DNA from: Candidatus Bathyarchaeota archaeon
Lineage (GTDB): Archaea > Thermoproteota > Bathyarchaeia > Bathyarchaeales > Bathyarchaeaceae
NCBI GenBank assembly: GCA_020344715.1
Contig: CP070828.1
Coordinates: 355,773-368,612, forward strand
Reading direction: 5' to 3'
Length of the DNA stretch: 12,840 nt
Both the position numbers and the translations under genes were made by a program. Within the stretch, counting starts at the first letter, position 1. Each line of letters begins with the position of its first letter. Below are positions 6,571 to 12,840 of this stretch, piece after piece. A model generated the notes under the pieces. It saw nothing but the letters and a program-made list of their open reading frames with translations. It was not told the origin of the DNA and ran no database searches.

Positions 6571-7579
6571 TCATTTTGTAAGCGCGATTTATGGCGATTT
6601 CGCTGATATCTGCCGCACACTCAGCAATTCTAGCTATGCTCTCGCGTATGGAACAAATCGCACAGATTACTAGAGCGCTCTTCTGCTTGCTCAAGAATGC
6701 CTTGGTGGCTATCTCTTGATCTAGCTTCTCAATCTTTTTCTGCGCTTCTAATATCTCAACTGATGCTTCTATATCCTTGGAGAAGAAAGCGTCGACTGCC
6801 TTGTCGTACAGATTGACAGCTTCTGTGCCAGCAGTGAACATAAGCGTCAGCAGGTGATTCGGTATCTTCTGCTGACTTCCATCCAGCATTATGATGTGCT
6901 TCGTTATGTTGGCTGAGTGATCGGCGGCATGCTCGATTCTGTAGACAAGTGTTTGATGATCCATGCAATCGATGGGTTCGATATCGAGTTGATTTGCCAG
7001 TATCGGATCTCGCGCTGCATTGCGAAGTAGCCGAAGAAGAAAGAACGAAAAGTGATCTACATCGTCGTCAAGAGAGAAAACTGACTTCGCCAGCCTTATG
7101 TCTCGGTTCTTCAATGAGGTCAAAGCGTCCCGACACATTGAGTGTGCGATCAAATGCATCCTATGAATCGCTGTCTTGGGTGAAGCCTTTGATTCGTCTA
7201 TCAGAGTTTGGATGTGCATACTCTTGGCGTCTGACTCCATTATCCTCATGTACAGCATCCTAACAATATCTCGGATTGCCTTTCTTTGCGGAACAGAAAA
7301 AACCTTTTCAGACAAAATTGTCATGCGGGAATAACCGTTCAAGTAGCACCCAATTATTTTTCGGGCGATCAGAGACCCCGTTCTTTCAGGATCAACACGG
7401 AGAGTAATTTCTCTGGGTTCCCTTTTCTTTTCGGCACCAGGGAAAACCACCAAAGAACGGTCGCGTTGGACTGCAAGAGAAACGACATCTCCTCGTTTCA
7501 GTTCATTCAGATTCGCCCAATACTTCGGCAGCGAGATTACGAGTGAAGATCTGCCTAGAGACATAATCTTGCGTTCCAT
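6563..7579 (-). CDS. AbrB-domain / PhoU-domain regulator
   Basis: A 338-residue protein with an N-terminal SpoVT/AbrB-like DNA-binding swapped-hairpin segment (about 1-48: MSLGRSSLVISLPKYWA, then a GDVV turn and LVVFPG). It is followed by two PhoU-type helical repeats (about 100-205 and 220-335), rich in Asp/Glu/His such as DDDVDHF and EHAADHS, which in PhoU proteins bind metal clusters. This AbrB-PhoU architecture is common in archaea and usually annotated as a phosphate uptake regulator, but no pst transport genes are nearby. The ATG at 7577-7579 has AGGTGA (plus-strand tcacct, 7583-7588) upstream, which fixes the start. It is divergent from hdrCB and convergent with the mtdB-like fusion, so a local regulatory role is possible but is inference. 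Confidence 0.87.
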   Translation of the reverse strand: MERKIMSLGRSSLVISLPKYWANLNELKRGDVVSLAVQRDRSLVVFPGAEKKREPREITLRVDPERTGSLIARKIIGCYLNGYSRMTILSEKVFSVPQRKAIRDIVRMLYMRIMESDAKSMHIQTLIDESKASPKTAIHRMHLIAHSMCRDALTSLKNRDIRLAKSVFSLDDDVDHFSFFLLRLLRNAARDPILANQLDIEPIDCMDHQTLVYRIEHAADHSANITKHIIMLDGSQQKIPNHLLTLMFTAGTEAVNLYDKAVDAFFSKDIEASVEILEAQKKIEKLDQEIATKAFLSKQKSALVICAICSIRESIARIAECAADISEIAINRAYKMTT

Positions 7580-7633
7580 AATTCACCTACACCACGTATT
7601 AGCCGATATTACCTCACTACTACATACCAGCGC

Positions 7634-7648
7634 AAATATATATTTAAG
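7634..7648 (-). promoter_or_regulatory. TATA-box candidate for AbrB-PhoU gene
   Basis: On the - strand this reads CTTAAATATATATTT, centred about 62 bases before the ATG. A start about 25 bases on would leave a leader of roughly 35 bases containing the AGGTGA ribosome binding site. The core is nearly symmetrical, so it could also act on the + strand. Confidence 0.5.
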
Positions 7649-7889
7649 ATGCGATGTTCCTGCAAAATCTCGACGATTCTGTTCTGAAATCATCCTCCGA
7701 AGAGGTGTCGATCCTCGCAATCATCGAACAACGTCAACATGCGTGTTTTCACAGTGCTTGCGTTGTTCCTTCACCTTGTTCTTGCGCACCGACGAATGAT
7801 GAGATCTTCAGCTTCTATTGGCATGCGTGTGCTGACAGATGTAGGAAAAGTGCTGCATCCACATTTGGACAAGAGAAGAAAAAATAAGG

Positions 7890-7933
7890 TTTATTAGCGA
7901 ACTTTGTGCATTCTCTATTTCTATCAAGGAGAG
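7890..7933 (+). promoter_or_regulatory. hdrC promoter candidate and ribosome binding site
   Basis: TTTATTA (7890-7896) lies about 47 bases before the hdrC ATG, and AAGGAGAG (7926-7933) is a strong Shine-Dalgarno match ending 6 bases before ATG 7940. The ribosome binding site decides the start: an upstream in-frame ATG at 7904 has none and would lie between the promoter and the ribosome binding site. Confidence 0.6.
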
Positions 7934-7939
7934 TCAGCG

Positions 7940-8476
7940 ATGGCTGATAAACCAGAAATGCCAAAGATGAATGCTGAAACACTAAAGCTGGATCCATCCT
8001 TCAAGTATGAAGTCATGAAAGAGCATGATGGAGAAACGCTAAAAGTATGCTTCCAGTGTGGGTCATGTACGTCGAGTTGCCCAACTGCTCGTTTCAGCAC
8101 CTCCTATCGTCCTCGCACGATTCTGCGCATGGCACAATTGGGACTTCGGCGAAAAGTCCTTGAAAGTCAAACTCTTTGGCTCTGCACTGCCTGTTTCACC
8201 TGCACAGATCGGTGCCCACAAAATGTGGAAGTCGCCAATGTCTTGCGGGTTCTTAGGAATCTCGCGGTCAAAAAGGGACAAATCCCCGGAATTTTCACGG
8301 AGCTTGCTTCGAACATCTATGCAACTGGTTATGTCTACAAGATTCCTGAGATGAGGCTGCGAAAAAGAGCGGAACTCGGGTTGCCTCCTCTACCCAAAGC
8401 CAACTTGGATGGAGTCGACAAGCTGATCGAGTTAGCTGGAGGAAGGAAACTGTTGAAATCTGCGGAGGTTCGATAG
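7940..8476 (+). CDS. hdrC: Heterodisulfide reductase subunit C
   Basis: HdrC is the small [4Fe-4S] relay that carries electrons from HdrA to the HdrB active site. Its 178 residues hold two classic clusters: C37-x2-C40-x2-C43-x3-C47 followed by Pro, and C82-x2-C85-x2-C88-x3-C92 followed by Pro. The rest is helical, with no membrane segment, so this is the soluble HdrABC type and not HdrDE. The stop overlaps the hdrB GTG by one base (TAGTG), implying translational coupling. hdrA is not adjacent but lies upstream in the same orientation beyond four other genes. In an organism lacking Mcr the natural disulfide may differ from CoM-S-S-CoB; the sequence does not settle this. Confidence 0.95.
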   Translation: MADKPEMPKMNAETLKLDPSFKYEVMKEHDGETLKVCFQCGSCTSSCPTARFSTSYRPRTILRMAQLGLRRKVLESQTLWLCTACFTCTDRCPQNVEVANVLRVLRNLAVKKGQIPGIFTELASNIYATGYVYKIPEMRLRKRAELGLPPLPKANLDGVDKLIELAGGRKLLKSAEVR

Positions 8477-9360
8477 TGTCAGATCTGCGCTATCTGTTCT
8501 TTATCGGGTGCACAATTCCCTACAGAGTTACTAACTACGAAGTCTCTGCCAGGAAGACCTTTGCAAAACTAGGCATCGAGCTAGTCGAGATGTCTGATTT
8601 TAATTGTTGTGGGCTCCCCGTTGATCCCGCCAGCCACGAGATGATGATGGTTCTGGCGGCACGCAACCTCTGTTTGGCAGAGCAGCAAGGATTGGACATT
8701 ATTACGCTTTGCACTGGGTGTGCGGGTACTCTGAGAAAGGTGAACAGAGCCTTGAAAGAGGAAAAGGAACTTAGAAACAGAGTGAATGAGTATTTGAGCA
8801 AGGTAGGCATGGAATTCAAAGGAACCATTGAAGCCAAACATTTCATTCACGTTCTGAAGGAAGACGTTGGGTTTGACAGAATCAAGGATTCAATTCGAAA
8901 ACCACTTGCTGGACTCAAGGTTGCTGAGCATTGTGGTTGCCATCTCCTTCGGCCAACCAAGATCTTTGGCTGGGACGACCCGGAGAATCCCGAGGTCCTC
9001 AAGGGTCTGATCGAGTTGACAGGCGCCGAATGTTTGGATTACATGGATGAACCTGAATGTTGCGGTTATACCATCATCGCTATTGATGACAAGGTGGCTT
9101 TACAACTCACCCGTGAGAAACTTCAACACATAAAGATGGCTGGAGCACAAGCCATGGTCACGGTTTGTCCCTCTTGTCACTTGATGTTTGACATGCAACA
9201 ATCACGAATAGAGAGGGCATTCAACGAGAAATTCGAGCTACCTGTGCTCCACTTTCCACAACTGCTAGGACTGGCTATGGGTCTCGGTCCGGACGAACTG
9301 GCGCTAGGAGATCTTAGAGTTAGTCCCTCAAAGATCTTGGAAGCCCTGAAAATAGTCTGA
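8476..9360 (+). CDS. hdrB: Heterodisulfide reductase subunit B
   Basis: HdrB is the catalytic disulfide-reducing subunit. Two CCG domains are complete: C12, C44-C45, C79 and C82, then C153, C195-C196, C231 and C234. In the crystallised methanogen HdrABC complex the corresponding ten cysteines bind two non-cubane [4Fe-4S] clusters, and the spacing here matches closely, so an active enzyme is expected. Length (294) is normal. The start is GTG at 8476-8478, preceded by GGAGG (8464-8468) inside the end of hdrC. No hydrogenase or formate dehydrogenase gene follows, so the electron donor to the complex must come from elsewhere or through the HdrA-fused MvhD domain. Confidence 0.95.
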   Translation: MSDLRYLFFIGCTIPYRVTNYEVSARKTFAKLGIELVEMSDFNCCGLPVDPASHEMMMVLAARNLCLAEQQGLDIITLCTGCAGTLRKVNRALKEEKELRNRVNEYLSKVGMEFKGTIEAKHFIHVLKEDVGFDRIKDSIRKPLAGLKVAEHCGCHLLRPTKIFGWDDPENPEVLKGLIELTGAECLDYMDEPECCGYTIIAIDDKVALQLTREKLQHIKMAGAQAMVTVCPSCHLMFDMQQSRIERAFNEKFELPVLHFPQLLGLAMGLGPDELALGDLRVSPSKILEALKIV

Positions 9361-9368
9361 CGGAAGCA

Positions 9369-9464
9369 ATGAAAGCTCAGTTAGAAATGGAAAGACGGCG
9401 GCATCCAGCACGATTGGTTGACGTACACATTACTTCTCTTCTCACAAGCGATAACCAAAACTGA
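9369..9464 (+). CDS. Possible 31-residue small ORF downstream of hdrB
   Basis: An ATG 8 bases after the hdrB stop opens a 31-codon frame beginning MKAQLEMERRRHPARLVDVH and ending at TGA 9462-9464. It has only a weak GGA (9362-9364) as ribosome binding site. The peptide is basic in its first half and unrecognised. It could be a coupled small protein, a remnant, or chance; I favour chance slightly. Confidence 0.18.
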   Translation: MKAQLEMERRRHPARLVDVHITSLLTSDNQN

Positions 9465-9482
9465 GACCATCCGAAACCTATT

Positions 9483-9500
9483 CAATAGATTTATCTATTG
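9483..9500 (+). promoter_or_regulatory. 18-bp palindrome overlapping the promoter of the sugar dehydrogenase gene
   Basis: CAATAGATTTATCTATTG is a perfect inverted repeat with 8-base arms and a 2-base TT centre. Its core ATTTATC is a plausible TATA box about 25 bases before ATG 9517, which would give a leaderless transcript; no Shine-Dalgarno precedes that ATG, in agreement. The coincidence of palindrome and core promoter suggests an operator, but the regulator is unknown. Confidence 0.5.
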
Positions 9501-9516
9501 TCATATTTGGACTTGC

Positions 9517-10926
9517 ATGTCAGAGGAAGAAACTTGGTTGGCTGAAACGTATGGAGACGAGATAAACTTGGAAATCGTGGTCATAGGTATGGGATACACC
9601 GGCATTCCGGTGGCGGCAATGCTGGCTGACGTTGAAGGGTTCAACGTTATTGGAGTGCAGAGAAGGTCCAAACGATCGGGATGGAAGATCGACTATCTCA
9701 ACGCAGGCAAATGCCCCATCGGTGGAAAAGAACCTGGATTGGCTGAGCTCATCGAAAAGACGGTGAAAAAGGGGAGCTTCAGGGTCACAGACAACCTTGC
9801 TGTCTGCAAAAAAGCTGATGTGATCCTTATTGATGTTCAAACACCAGTTGACGAGAACCATGTGCCCCAATACCAGTCATTGATGGAAGTGTCCGAAGCT
9901 GTTGGAAGGCACATGAAAAAAGATGCGTTAATTATTGTCGAATCCACAGTAGCTCCTGGAACTACGGACTACGTCGTCAAACCGATAGTGGAAGAATCTT
10001 CTGGGATGAAGGCAGGCAGAGACTTCAACCTCGTGTACTCCTACGAGCGTGTCACGGTGGGTCGTTTGCTTCACAACTTGATCTACATGCCAAGAATTGT
10101 AGGAGGGCTCACCAAGGAATGCACCAACCGTGCCATCGAGTTCTACCGACGCATAGTAAAAGCAGACTTGTTTCCAACAAATTGCCTAACCGCAGAGATG
10201 GCCAAAGTCACTGAGAACACCTACCGCGATGTCAACGTTGCGTTTGCCAACGAGATTGCCTTGATTTGTGAAAGCCTCGGCGTAAACGTCCACGAGGTTC
10301 GACGCTTCGTGAACTCTCTGCCAAATGACCCCTCAGATCCCTTGAAGAACCCATATAGGATGATGCATATGCCAGGGTCCGGTGTCGGCGGACATTGTCT
10401 CCCCAAAGACCCTTGGCTGCTGAAATACGGTTTCGACGTTTACGGAACTGTCAGGTTTACTCCCGAGCTTCTCGTAGAAAGCCGGAAGGTAAATGATTCT
10501 ATGCCACAGCACATGCGAAACTTGATCGAAGAAGCGTTGCTTGAGAAGGACATCAACCTTCAAAATGCAACGGTTTGCATACTGGGTCTTGCATTTCTTG
10601 AGAACTCTGAGGACACCAGGAATACTCCAACGTTGCCGCTCTACAACGTTCTTAGAGGACGTTGCAAAGAAGTGGTAGTGCACGATCCCTTTGTAAAAGA
10701 GTTTCAAGGAGTAGTCCTTATGGACGATTTGGAGGATGCTCTTAGAAACAGAGATTGCCTAGTGGTTATGACTCGACATGAGGATTACGTGAATTTGCAG
10801 CTAGACTGGCTCAAAAGCCTCCTCGCTACGCCCATCATTGTCGATGGTAGAAACATTTTCAATCCCGACGACTGTGAGAACGCTGGCTTCACCTACCGTG
10901 GTGTAGGCGTAGGCATGCGCAAATGA
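9517..10926 (+). CDS. Nucleotide-sugar 6-dehydrogenase (UDP-GlcNAc/UDP-ManNAc dehydrogenase family)
   Basis: Oxidises the C6 hydroxyl of a UDP-sugar to a uronic acid in two NAD(P)-dependent steps, for S-layer/N-glycan or envelope polysaccharide synthesis. In the 469-residue form: Rossmann GMGYTG (24-29), STVAPGTT (143-150), the AEMAKVTENTYRD helix with K230 and N234, the catalytic GVGGHCLPKDPW with C294, and C-terminal GLAFLENSEDTRNTP. GGHC followed by a KDPW-type segment favours the WecC/WbpA group over UDP-glucose dehydrogenase (GGSCFPKD). The usual acidic residue after the second strand is replaced by QRRSKR, hinting at NADP. The usual PERxxPG reads YERVTVG. An upstream TTG (9418) would add 33 unconserved residues and run through the promoter palindrome, so ATG 9517 is preferred. 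No glycosyltransferase or epimerase is adjacent. Confidence 0.88.
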   Translation: MSEEETWLAETYGDEINLEIVVIGMGYTGIPVAAMLADVEGFNVIGVQRRSKRSGWKIDYLNAGKCPIGGKEPGLAELIEKTVKKGSFRVTDNLAVCKKADVILIDVQTPVDENHVPQYQSLMEVSEAVGRHMKKDALIIVESTVAPGTTDYVVKPIVEESSGMKAGRDFNLVYSYERVTVGRLLHNLIYMPRIVGGLTKECTNRAIEFYRRIVKADLFPTNCLTAEMAKVTENTYRDVNVAFANEIALICESLGVNVHEVRRFVNSLPNDPSDPLKNPYRMMHMPGSGVGGHCLPKDPWLLKYGFDVYGTVRFTPELLVESRKVNDSMPQHMRNLIEEALLEKDINLQNATVCILGLAFLENSEDTRNTPTLPLYNVLRGRCKEVVVHDPFVKEFQGVVLMDDLEDALRNRDCLVVMTRHEDYVNLQLDWLKSLLATPIIVDGRNIFNPDDCENAGFTYRGVGVGMRK

Positions 10927-11028
10927 AGCCAGAAAAGCCGAGATGCCAATTGAAATGTTGTCAGTCTGCGTGGACACGTTCGAAAGAAGGTAGGAGCATT
11001 CATCTGACGGCTGACCTTGTCAAGAGAT

Positions 11029-11034
11029 AGGAGG
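11029..11034 (+). promoter_or_regulatory. Ribosome binding site deciding the amidohydrolase start
   Basis: AGGAGG lies 6 bases before ATG 11041. It rules out the in-frame TTG at 11017, which would put this site inside the gene, and the out-of-frame ATG at 11036. Confidence 0.75.
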
Positions 11035-11040
11035 AATGGT

Positions 11041-11994
11041 ATGGTCTCTCACGGATTGAGGGTGATTGACTTTCATGCTCATTTTCCAACCGCAAGCTGG
11101 GTGAAATGGGCAGCTTCGTGGAAGCAACGGCTGATTGAGAAATACGGAGAAGAGAGCGCCCAAGTGATTATCGAGCAGTCAGCACGCGATAGGGAAGAGA
11201 TGCGGAAAGACTGGGGCTTCGCGCCTCCTGAAACCGAGGTTCGTTCCGATGAGCAGCAAGCGGCGAGATGGGTTGCCGATCTCGATTCGAAAGGAGTGGA
11301 AAGGGTGAATTTTGTGACCGGAGGTGGCAATGACAATTTGGCCAAGATTGTGAGCTTGTATCCTGGCAGATTTTCAGGGTTTGCTCATCATAGCTTATTC
11401 TCAAAGAACGCCCGCTCTGACCTTGAGCGTGGAGTGAAACAGCTTGGGCTTAGGGGATACAAAGTGATCGCGTCTTCGCAGACGAGTTCTGTCGACGATA
11501 AGACCCTCTATCCTGTTTGGGAGCTGACAGAGAAGTTGGGTGTTCCTGTGATCATGCATTTCGGTGTTCTCGGCGGAGGCGGCGGACCGGCTTTGAACCT
11601 GAGAAACATGAATCCTCTGACGCTCTGGGAAGTAGCGAAGATGTTCCCTAAGATCCCATTCGTTATCCCCCATTTCGGGGCTGGTTACCTCCGAGAACTC
11701 CTGTTGCTGTGTTGGTCGTGCCCCAACGTGTACATAGACACATCCGGTTCAAACCGGTGGATGCGCTGGATGCCATTTGAGATTGACTTGGAAGGGCTTT
11801 TTAGAAAGGTTCTAGAAACAGTTGGCCCTGATCGTTTGGTTTTCGGAAGCGATTCAAGCTACTTTCCAAGAGGCTTTAGCGTCCAATATCTGAGGGAGCA
11901 ACTTAAAGCGTGTCGATCGATTGGGCTGGAAGAAGAGAACATCGAAAAGATTTTTTACGGAAACGCCGCGAAGCTGTTGAAATTCGCTGAGTAA
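11041..11994 (+). CDS. Amidohydrolase family 2 (ACMSD-like) metal-dependent hydrolase or decarboxylase
   Basis: A 317-residue TIM-barrel amidohydrolase of the amidohydrolase_2 group, whose members decarboxylate or hydrolyse aromatic and related carboxylates at a Zn or Mn centre. Metal-ligand motifs are in order: D10-F-H12-A-H14 at the end of strand 1, H173 in IMHFG, H211 in IPHFGAG, and D271 in VFGSDS. The C-terminal IFYGNAAKLL is typical of the family. A glycine-rich loop (GVLGGGGG, 175-182) follows H173. The start ATG is set by AGGAGG. The preceding 114-base spacer shows no clear TATA, so read-through from the sugar dehydrogenase is possible. It is convergent with the DinB-like gene after 18 bases. 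Substrate is unknown and not indicated by neighbours. Confidence 0.85.
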   Translation: MVSHGLRVIDFHAHFPTASWVKWAASWKQRLIEKYGEESAQVIIEQSARDREEMRKDWGFAPPETEVRSDEQQAARWVADLDSKGVERVNFVTGGGNDNLAKIVSLYPGRFSGFAHHSLFSKNARSDLERGVKQLGLRGYKVIASSQTSSVDDKTLYPVWELTEKLGVPVIMHFGVLGGGGGPALNLRNMNPLTLWEVAKMFPKIPFVIPHFGAGYLRELLLLCWSCPNVYIDTSGSNRWMRWMPFEIDLEGLFRKVLETVGPDRLVFGSDSSYFPRGFSVQYLREQLKACRSIGLEEENIEKIFYGNAAKLLKFAE

Positions 11995-12012
11995 GAGGTA
12001 GACGACGTCACT

Positions 12013-12504
12013 TTATGTGAGGAAGTGTTCATCACTCTGTCTGTGGCGTCCAATGGCGCCCCTGAGGTAAGCAATTTGCCCCGCATGGTGAAAAATCTCT
12101 GACAGATAGATCAAGAGACCATACTGTCGTTTCTTCGTGCCTCCCCAGAGCGGGATTTCGGTTTTGAGCGCTGCTGGAGTCAATTTTTCAAGACCGCTTA
12201 GGAATCTTTTTCTTCCTTTCTTCAGGTCGCTCGCTATTTTCGTCAATGAGTAGGATTTGTTGCCAACGTAATCTTCAGGCCAATCTTGGGGCTTATACTC
12301 TAGGTCTCCTTTTAAGATCCGGTGTATGCCTACATTCCACTGTTGCGAGAGATGGGTGAGTATCCATCTTATGGAGTTAGTCTCTTCCATGGGTTGCCAG
12401 TCAATCTCCTTCGCGGAGAGGTCTTTCATCGTCCAGTCAAATCTCTCGAACGCCATTTCAGCGAACGTTTTGATCGATTCTACTTCATCAGTCATTTCAA
12501 TCAT
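12013..12504 (-). CDS. DinB-like four-helix-bundle protein
   Basis: A 163-residue protein resembling the DinB/YfiT superfamily, which includes metal-dependent thiol-transferases and many proteins of unknown function. Visible are W47-ILTH51 near the second helix and FHHAGQIAYLRG at 138-149, the typical closing motif. Of the usual His triad, H51 and H140 are present, but the position four residues before H140 is Glu (E136) instead of His, so metal binding may be altered. The frame is open up to 12684, but a TATA candidate (12534-12545) lies inside that extension and the DinB fold begins after M1 (TDEVESIKTFAEMAFERFDW), so ATG 12502-12504 is preferred; ATG 12493-12495 is also possible. Role unknown. 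Confidence 0.72.
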   Translation of the reverse strand: MIEMTDEVESIKTFAEMAFERFDWTMKDLSAKEIDWQPMEETNSIRWILTHLSQQWNVGIHRILKGDLEYKPQDWPEDYVGNKSYSLTKIASDLKKGRKRFLSGLEKLTPAALKTEIPLWGGTKKRQYGLLIYLSEIFHHAGQIAYLRGAIGRHRQSDEHFLT

Positions 12505-12807
12505 CTCATGGGTAGCGCCTAGGTTAAGCCTCTCAAATATAAATGTCTGTCGAAAAGCCGTTTCATTCAGATAGGGCCAACGCAGAAGTTCCTCATCTGC
12601 AGAAAGCTCGGAGGCACGGTGAACACAATAGATAGACGTGTTCCAGGTATACGTTAAAATAAGCTTGGCGACAGACTGTAGCAAGCGAAATGTGATTGAC
12701 CGTGAAACCGTGTACCTTACCTTACGAATTCATAACTTCAGAGAAGATCACTCTTGGTTATCTTAATCACGCAAATGATCTGAAGCACGTATTTCCGAGG
12801 CATTACA
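12505..12807. other. Divergent intergenic region at the right edge
   Basis: About 300 bases between the DinB-like gene and a possible next gene. Apart from the DinB TATA candidate, it holds a short tandem ACCTT-ACCTT at 12715-12724 and an A/T stretch near 12754-12763 that could serve the rightward gene. No RNA gene or repeat array was seen. Confidence 0.3.
12534..12545 (-). promoter_or_regulatory. TATA-box candidate for DinB-like gene
   Basis: On the - strand this reads CATTTATATTTG, centred about 36 bases before ATG 12504. A transcript starting about 25 bases downstream would have a very short leader, matching the absence of a good ribosome binding site. Confidence 0.5.
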
Positions 12808-12840
12808 ATGAGCCAAGCGTTCGAAAAAGCGATATCGACC
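12808..12840 (+). CDS. Possible 5' end of a gene cut by the window edge
   Basis: ATG 12808 opens a frame (MSQAFEKAIST) to the end of the window, with GAGG (12797-12800) 7 bases upstream as a reasonable ribosome binding site. Eleven codons are too few to identify a family. Confidence 0.35.
   Translation, partial: MSQAFEKAIST

Larger units (their letters stand above)
7580..7939. other. Divergent intergenic region between AbrB-PhoU gene and hdrC
   Basis: This 360-base spacer contains the - strand promoter candidate (7634-7648) and the hdrC promoter and ribosome binding site near its right end. A 77-codon, Cys-containing + frame (7654-7887) exists but has no ribosome binding site and starts too close to the TATA core, so I do not call it. 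A perfect C-box (ATGATGA, 7796-7802) and a CTGA (7832-7835) were seen, but spacing and stem do not support a C/D RNA. Confidence 0.4.

Noticed and set aside
7796..7835. Possible C/D box RNA (ATGATGA ... CTGA)
   Set aside because: Only 29 bases separate the boxes, no convincing D'/C' pair is present, and the flanks do not form a terminal stem.
7654..7887. 77-codon Cys-containing + frame in the AbrB-PhoU/hdrC spacer
   Set aside because: The ATG lies only a few bases after the TATA core, no ribosome binding site precedes it, and the cysteines show no regular metal-binding spacing.
9418..9516. TTG-initiated N-terminal extension of the sugar dehydrogenase
   Set aside because: The extra 33 residues are not family-like and the extension crosses the promoter palindrome; ATG 9517 fits a leaderless start.
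12505..12684. 60-residue N-terminal extension of the DinB-like protein
   Set aside because: It precedes the fold, contains the gene's own TATA candidate, and would make the protein unusually long for the family.
1..12840. tRNA, rRNA, CRISPR array, insertion sequence or transposase
   Set aside because: No T-arm motif in a cloverleaf context, no regularly spaced repeats, and no transposase-like frame or terminal inverted repeats were seen on reading both strands; a covariance-model search was not possible here.

Overview
This window reads as a chromosomal segment of an anaerobic, non-haloarchaeal archaeon. TATA-like boxes lie about 35-65 bases before start codons, and some genes look leaderless. 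The protein set is archaeal: HdrABC, an F420-dependent methylene-tetrahydromethanopterin dehydrogenase, a JAMM metalloprotease and an AbrB-PhoU regulator. A Bathyarchaeia-like or related acetogenic/organotrophic lineage is a reasonable guess, but nothing here fixes the taxonomy. No methyl-coenzyme M reductase, hydrogenase, rRNA, tRNA, CRISPR or insertion sequence was found.

Layout, left to right: (1) the 3' part of a large hdrA whose product carries a fused C-terminal MvhD domain (1-2282, +); (2) a JAMM/MPN+ protease (2275-2661, -), overlapping hdrA tail to tail; (3) a lipoate-protein ligase-like gene (2741-3538, +), divergent from the protease with one TATA-like core between them; (4) F420-dependent mtd (3804-4673, +); (5) a 577-residue two-part protein (4837-6570, +) with an unassigned N-terminal half and a C-terminal MtdA/MtdB-type NAD(P)-dependent methylene-H4MPT dehydrogenase; (6) an AbrB-PhoU protein (6563-7579, -), overlapping gene 5 tail to tail; (7) hdrC and hdrB as a tight pair (7940-9360, +), divergent from gene 6; (8) a nucleotide-sugar dehydrogenase (9517-10926, +) with an 18-bp palindrome at its promoter; (9) an amidohydrolase-2 family enzyme (11041-11994, +); (10) a DinB-like protein (12013-12504, -); (11) the possible first codons of another gene at the right edge.

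Genes 1-7 form the coherent part. Mtd and the MtdB-like enzyme catalyse the same C1 step (methylene-H4MPT to/from methenyl-H4MPT) with different electron carriers (F420 and, by motif, NADP). HdrA-MvhD plus HdrCB is the core of a flavin-based electron-bifurcating disulfide reductase. Together they suggest a locus that balances F420H2, NAD(P)H, ferredoxin and thiol/disulfide pools around the methyl branch of the Wood-Ljungdahl pathway. The most unusual item is the MtdB-like fusion with its unknown N-terminal domain and internal duplication. The right-hand third (sugar dehydrogenase, amidohydrolase, DinB) looks functionally unrelated.
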